Assembly: GCF_028885415.1 (NCBI RefSeq)
Contig: NZ_CP118527.1
Span: 4,960,001 to 5,024,000, forward strand
From: Streptomyces coeruleorubidus
Lineage (GTDB): Bacteria > Actinomycetota > Actinomycetes > Streptomycetales > Streptomycetaceae
Length of the DNA stretch: 64,000 bases
Reading direction: 5' to 3'
The position numbers and the translations under genes were made by a program. Below the pieces are notes generated by a model that made no database searches, had not been told where the DNA came from, and worked only from the letters and a program-made list of their open reading frames with translations. Position 1 is the stretch's first letter. Each line of letters opens with the position of its first letter. Positions 60,542-64,000 of the stretch are shown piece after piece.

Positions 60542-62340
60542 CGGAATCCAGACACGCGCTGATCATCGCCAACGACCGGTACGCCGACCAGGGGCTCAAG
60601 AAGCTCAGGGCGCCTGCCCAGGACGCCGCGGCCCTCGAGAGGGTGCTGCGCGACCCGCAGATCGGCGACTTCGAGGTGGAGGTCGTGCACAACGCATCGG
60701 CCGACCTCATGCGCAGGCGCATCCAGGGCTTCTTCAACGACCGCAGCCGCGCCGACACGCTCCTGCTGCACTTCTCCTGCCACGGCCTCAAGAGCGAGTC
60801 CGGCGAGCTGTACTTCGCCGCGAGCGACACCGAGCCCCCGTTGCTGGCCGCCACGGCCGTCCCCTCCCAGTTCGTCCGCGGCTGCATGTCCGGCACCCGG
60901 GCGGGCCGCACCGTCCTGTTCCTCGACTGCTGCTACGGCGGCGCCTTCTCCCGGGGCTCGTCCTCTGTGCGCGCTTCCGGAGAGGTCAACGTCCTCGAGT
61001 CGTTCGCGAAGGACGAGCCGGCCAGTGGGCGGGGCTGGGCCGTCATCACGGCGTCCGACTCCATGGAGTACGCCTTCGAGGGCAACCAACTCGCCGAGAA
61101 CTCCGGTCCGCGGCCTTCGGTGTTCACGCACGCGGTGGTCGAGGGCCTGGAGACCGGCGAGGCCGACCTCGACGTGGACGGGAAAGTATCCCTCGACGAC
61201 CTGTACGAGTACGTCTACAGACACGTACGGGAGCAGAACCCCCATCAGACGCCGAAGAAGGCGGCGGAGCTGCACGGGGAGCTGCATCTGGCGCACAGTC
61301 GGCGTGGCCGCATCAAGATCGTCGCCGTTCCCTCGCCGCCCTCCCTGCAGGCGGCCATGAACAGCGACGACGTCCTTAAACGGCAGGGCGCCGTGCTGGA
61401 GTTGCGCAGACGACTGCGGCACACGGAGCTGCCCGTGGCGGAAGGAGCGCGTCAGCACTTGGAGGAGGTCGCGCGCAACGACATCCAGCAGATCGCCGAT
61501 CTGGCGTCCGACGTCTTGAGTGAGATCCGCCTGACACCGTCCCCCGACCACCTGGACTTCGGCCTGATACCGAAGGGCTCGACCCCCCAGAAGCGGTCCG
61601 TGACCATGCACGGCCCACTGCTCGCCCGTCACTGCGTGGCCCAGCCCACACAGTCGTGGCTGCGGGTCGATCCGATCCGGAGCGGTCTGGAGGTCCACGT
61701 CGACACGGCCGCCGAGGGGCACCTGTCCGGCGACATCGTGCTGAAGGGTGTGGCCGACGAGTCAGTGATCCACGTGGAGGCGGTGGTAGGCCCGGCACAC
61801 GAGCCCGGAGGCGGGCCCTCGCACGGCTCCACGAGGACGACGCATGGATCGGACCGCAAGCGGGACACGGCGATCGTCGAGCCCCCGCGCATCCCGCCCC
61901 CACCCGAGAAGCCGCCCCCGACCACTGCACACCAGACGCGAAGGGACCAGTCGTCCCCGTCCCGACGCGCTCCCGCCCTTGCCGGTGCCGCCCTCGCCCT
62001 CGCCGGCACGGCGGTCGTCACGCTCGTACTGGGCCTCCAGGCGGCGGTGGTGGCCGTCATGGAACGGGGCGACGAAGGGGTGCACGGCAACATCGAGGAG
62101 AACATCCGCGAGCACGGAGCGCTCACACCGCTCACCGTGTGTCTGATCGCCGGTGCGGTGGCGCTGGTCGTCGGCGCGTTCGCCCGGCACGATCTGGGCG
62201 CACGGCGGGAGCAGTACACGAGACAGGCGGCGAGCGGTACGCACACACTGACCTCGATCGCGAAGGGTCTGGCGATCCCGGCGCTGGTCCTCGCCGTCCT
62301 CGCGGGCATCACCTACCTGGTGGGCAGCTCTCATTGGTGA
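60538..62340 (+). CDS. Membrane-anchored caspase-like (C14) protease
   Basis: A 600-aa protein. Residues 5-240 form a caspase/metacaspase-like domain with the catalytic His in LLLHFSCHG (H82) and Cys in LFLDCCYGGAF (second Cys, C132). A helical linker (about 285-345) is followed by an Ig/ASH-like beta domain (LDFGLIPKGS, residues ~342-420). A Pro-rich stretch leads to three transmembrane helices in the last 120 residues (ALAGTAVVTLVLGLQAAVVAV, CLIAGAVALVVGAFA, IPALVLAVLAGITYLVG). This would tether the protease to the membrane. It is coupled to the EACC1-like gene. A role in programmed death or phage defence is inferred from known caspase-EACC systems. Confidence 0.82.
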   Translation: MTESRHALIIANDRYADQGLKKLRAPAQDAAALERVLRDPQIGDFEVEVVHNASADLMRRRIQGFFNDRSRADTLLLHFSCHGLKSESGELYFAASDTEPPLLAATAVPSQFVRGCMSGTRAGRTVLFLDCCYGGAFSRGSSSVRASGEVNVLESFAKDEPASGRGWAVITASDSMEYAFEGNQLAENSGPRPSVFTHAVVEGLETGEADLDVDGKVSLDDLYEYVYRHVREQNPHQTPKKAAELHGELHLAHSRRGRIKIVAVPSPPSLQAAMNSDDVLKRQGAVLELRRRLRHTELPVAEGARQHLEEVARNDIQQIADLASDVLSEIRLTPSPDHLDFGLIPKGSTPQKRSVTMHGPLLARHCVAQPTQSWLRVDPIRSGLEVHVDTAAEGHLSGDIVLKGVADESVIHVEAVVGPAHEPGGGPSHGSTRTTHGSDRKRDTAIVEPPRIPPPPEKPPPTTAHQTRRDQSSPSRRAPALAGAALALAGTAVVTLVLGLQAAVVAVMERGDEGVHGNIEENIREHGALTPLTVCLIAGAVALVVGAFARHDLGARREQYTRQAASGTHTLTSIAKGLAIPALVLAVLAGITYLVGSSHW

Positions 62341-62456
62341 CTGCCTCAGCAGCCGGGTGACCTGAACCGGCGACCGGGCCAGCGGCGCTGACGCCCCGTC
62401 ACCCGAGCGGGCCTTTCCGGCGGGACGGCCCGCCCCGGGCATGGTCGGGTGGAGGC

Positions 62457-63497
62457 GTGCAGGACTCCGACCCGACCGCTCCCGGCCCCAGGCCGCTCCT
62501 CCCGGACCCCCTGCGGCGTCTCGCCGCCTGGTGCGCGCTCCTCCTGCTCGTGTCCGGGGTCGTCTACGTCGGGATCCGGCTGTGCGACGAGTTCCGGACC
62601 GCCGTCGTGCCCGTGTTGCTCGCGCTGCTCGGGACGGCCCTGCTCGGGCCCCTGCACCGGCGGCTGGTGAGGGCCGGGGTGCAGCGGTCGGTCGCGGCCG
62701 GGCTCACGTGTGTCGCGGTGGTGGCCGTGGTCGGCGGGGCCGTGTACATCGTGGTCGCCGCGCTCATCGACACGGGCGACGAGATCGTCGCCTCGCTCAA
62801 GCAGGCCGCGCGGGGCATCTCCGAGTACTTCGGGGCGGCCGGGACCTCGCTGGAGGACCTGGCCTCCAACGCCCGGGAGCTCCTGGGCAAGTTCGGCGGC
62901 TCGGCCGCCTCGGGTGTGATCAGCGGGGTCAGCGTGGTCGGCGAGACCATCGCCATGGCCGTGCTCGCGCTGCTGCTCGTCTTCTTCTTCCTGCGCGACT
63001 CCGACAAGGCCGCCGGGACGCTGCGGGCCCTGTCCCCGCGTGGCTCGGCCGAAACCCTGGAGGCCATGGCGCGGCGGGCCTTCCAGGCCGTCGAGGGCTT
63101 CATGCGCGGCACCACCTTCATCGCCCTCATCGACGCGCTGTGCATCACCGTCGGACTGCTCGTCCTCGACGTGCCCGGGGCGGCCGGGCTGGGGGCGCTG
63201 GTCTTCGTCGGCGCTTACATTCCCTACCTCGGCGCCTTCATCTCGGGAGCCGTGGCCGTGCTGGTCGCGCTCGCCGACCGGGGGTTCGTCATCGCGCTGT
63301 GGGTGCTCGGGGTGGTGCTCGCGGTGCAGGTGCTGGAAGGGCATGTGCTCCAGCCGATGATCCAGAGCCGGACCGTGCAGATGCACCCGGCGGTGGTGAT
63401 GGTGGCGATCACGGCCGGGGCGTCGGTGGCCGGTGTCCTCGGGATGCTGCTCGCCGTGCCGCTCACCGCCGCCGCCTTCGGCGTCCTCCAGTCGTGA
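62457..63497 (+). CDS. AI-2E family transporter (PerM-like)
   Basis: A 346-aa integral membrane protein of the AI-2E/PerM family with about eight helices. Landmarks are the N-terminal pair of helices, the central soluble segment (SLKQAARGISEYFG) and the conserved end: VGAYIPYLGAFISG, VQVLEGHVLQPMIQSRTVQMHP and GASVAGVLGMLLAVPL. Members export small signals such as AI-2 or act as Na+/H+ antiporters; the role in streptomycetes is not settled. The GTG start lacks a well-spaced ribosome site, so the start is uncertain by a few codons. Confidence 0.9.
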   Translation: MQDSDPTAPGPRPLLPDPLRRLAAWCALLLLVSGVVYVGIRLCDEFRTAVVPVLLALLGTALLGPLHRRLVRAGVQRSVAAGLTCVAVVAVVGGAVYIVVAALIDTGDEIVASLKQAARGISEYFGAAGTSLEDLASNARELLGKFGGSAASGVISGVSVVGETIAMAVLALLLVFFFLRDSDKAAGTLRALSPRGSAETLEAMARRAFQAVEGFMRGTTFIALIDALCITVGLLVLDVPGAAGLGALVFVGAYIPYLGAFISGAVAVLVALADRGFVIALWVLGVVLAVQVLEGHVLQPMIQSRTVQMHPAVVMVAITAGASVAGVLGMLLAVPLTAAAFGVLQS

Positions 63498-63501
63498 CCC
63501 G

Positions 63502-64000
63502 CTACGGCTGCCACGACCCGTCGCCCGAGCCGTCCACGGACTCGTAGAGCTCGAACCAGATGCTCTTGCCCTCGCCGCGCGGGTCCACCCCCCAGGCGTG
63601 CGCGAGCAGCTCCATCAGCACCAGGCCACGCCCGGAGGACGCCAGCTCCCCGGGCCTGCGCTTGTGCGGCAGGTCGTCGCCGGCGTCGGTGACCTCGATC
63701 CGCAGCCGCCGCTCACCCACCCCGCCGGTGATCTCGGCGACGAGCAGCGCGTCGGAGTCGGTGTGCACGAGCACGTTCGTCAGCATCTCGGACAGCAGCA
63801 GCACCGCAGAGTCGACCTGGTCGGGGGAGGACCAGTCGTGCAGCAGCTCGCGCAGCTGCTGCCGGGCCACCGCGACCCGCTCGGGCTCGGCCTGCGCGAC
63901 CGTCAGCACCGTGCGCCGCACGGGGGCCCGCACGATCACGGTGTCGCCGCAGCCGCAGCCCTCGCCCTCCCGGCACAGCAGAAGCAGCGCGATGTCGTCC
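63502..64000 (-). CDS. SpoIIE-type phosphatase with C-terminal HATPase domain (gene begins beyond the window)
   Basis: The C-terminal 165 codons of a longer gene. The frame is open to the right edge; the first visible residues DDIALLLL match the end of a SpoIIE/PP2C phosphatase domain. A GC-rich Cys-containing linker (CREGEGCGCGD) follows, then an RsbW-like HATPase_c_2 domain: LLLSEMLTNVLVHTDSDA (N box), VTDAGDDLP (G1 box) and GRGLVLMELLAHAWGV (G2 box). It combines anti-sigma kinase and phosphatase modules of sigma-factor partner switching. A start at 63939 would truncate the protein and is unlikely. Confidence 0.85.
   Translation of the reverse strand, partial: DDIALLLLCREGEGCGCGDTVIVRAPVRRTVLTVAQAEPERVAVARQQLRELLHDWSSPDQVDSAVLLLSEMLTNVLVHTDSDALLVAEITGGVGERRLRIEVTDAGDDLPHKRRPGELASSGRGLVLMELLAHAWGVDPRGEGKSIWFELYESVDGSGDGSWQP

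Noticed and set aside
63713..63976. Separate small gene at the right edge
   Set aside because: It overlaps the SpoIIE/HATPase gene in a different frame and has shadow-type composition.

Overview
This window is chromosomal DNA of a Streptomyces-type actinomycete. The GC content is very high, with strong G/C bias at third codon positions. GTG starts are common, and many genes have a TAnnnT -10 box only 6-8 bases before the start codon (leaderless transcripts). Gene content is typically streptomycete: an AfsA-type gamma-butyrolactone synthase with its receptor, two bkdABC branched-chain keto-acid dehydrogenase operons, a proteasome activator, PASTA Ser/Thr kinases, mycothiol-dependent enzyme families and a SpoIIE/HATPase regulator. 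A perfect parS 14-mer suggests the origin-proximal half of the chromosome.

Region by region. 0-3.4 kb: a gamma-butyrolactone signalling locus, with a P450 tail, an atypical SDR, an AfsA homologue, and a divergent ArpA-type TetR receptor with an ARE-like operator between them. 3.4-10.6 kb: housekeeping and uncharacterised genes (DUF2252, J-domain-like, rhodanese, acyl-CoA dehydrogenase with a KstR-like operator, DUF5819-HTTM-SpoU methyltransferase). 10.6-18.8 kb: a PaaN-like aldehyde dehydrogenase, a 3-hydroxyacyl-CoA dehydrogenase, a TetR, an Lrp-type BkdR and bkdABC. Two near-identical palindromes link the TetR to both paaN/3-HCDH and bkd. 18.9-22.4 kb: molybdenum-cofactor genes and a K+ channel with an embedded parS. 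22.4-30.6 kb: a DrrAB-like ABC transporter, a quinone oxidoreductase, a repeat-rich membrane protein, the proteasome activator Bpa, and two divergent Ser/Thr kinases. 31-34.6 kb: a second bkdABC operon. 34.7-38.8 kb: a cell-wall group (DUF1906 protein without signal peptide, Tat-exported M15-like protein lacking its zinc ligands, K15-like DD-peptidase). 38.9-47.5 kb: GntR-MFS, methyltransferase, mycothiol-type protein, nitrilase, LURP-one/AraC pair, cupin/thioredoxin-NHL pair.

Two accessory regions stand out. At 47.5-51.1 kb a minus-strand cassette of unrecognised genes holds a 787-aa protein with a possible ParB/DndB-like DGxxR loop, an upstream reading frame that appears frameshifted, and a 113-aa protein preceded by a CTCAG/CTGAG repeat operator. 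At 59.8-62.3 kb an AT-rich boundary precedes a two-gene module: a 130-aa EACC1-like protein translationally coupled to a membrane-anchored caspase-like protease. This looks like a biological-conflict (suicide/immune) system. The remainder (51.2-59.8 kb and 62.4-64 kb) holds an M18 aminopeptidase, a long acyl-CoA dehydrogenase, a lipoprotein dioxygenase, an SseB-like protein, a TetR/MFS efflux pair, pirin, an AI-2E family membrane protein and the end of a SpoIIE phosphatase with HATPase domain.

No tRNA, rRNA, CRISPR array or insertion sequence was recognised.
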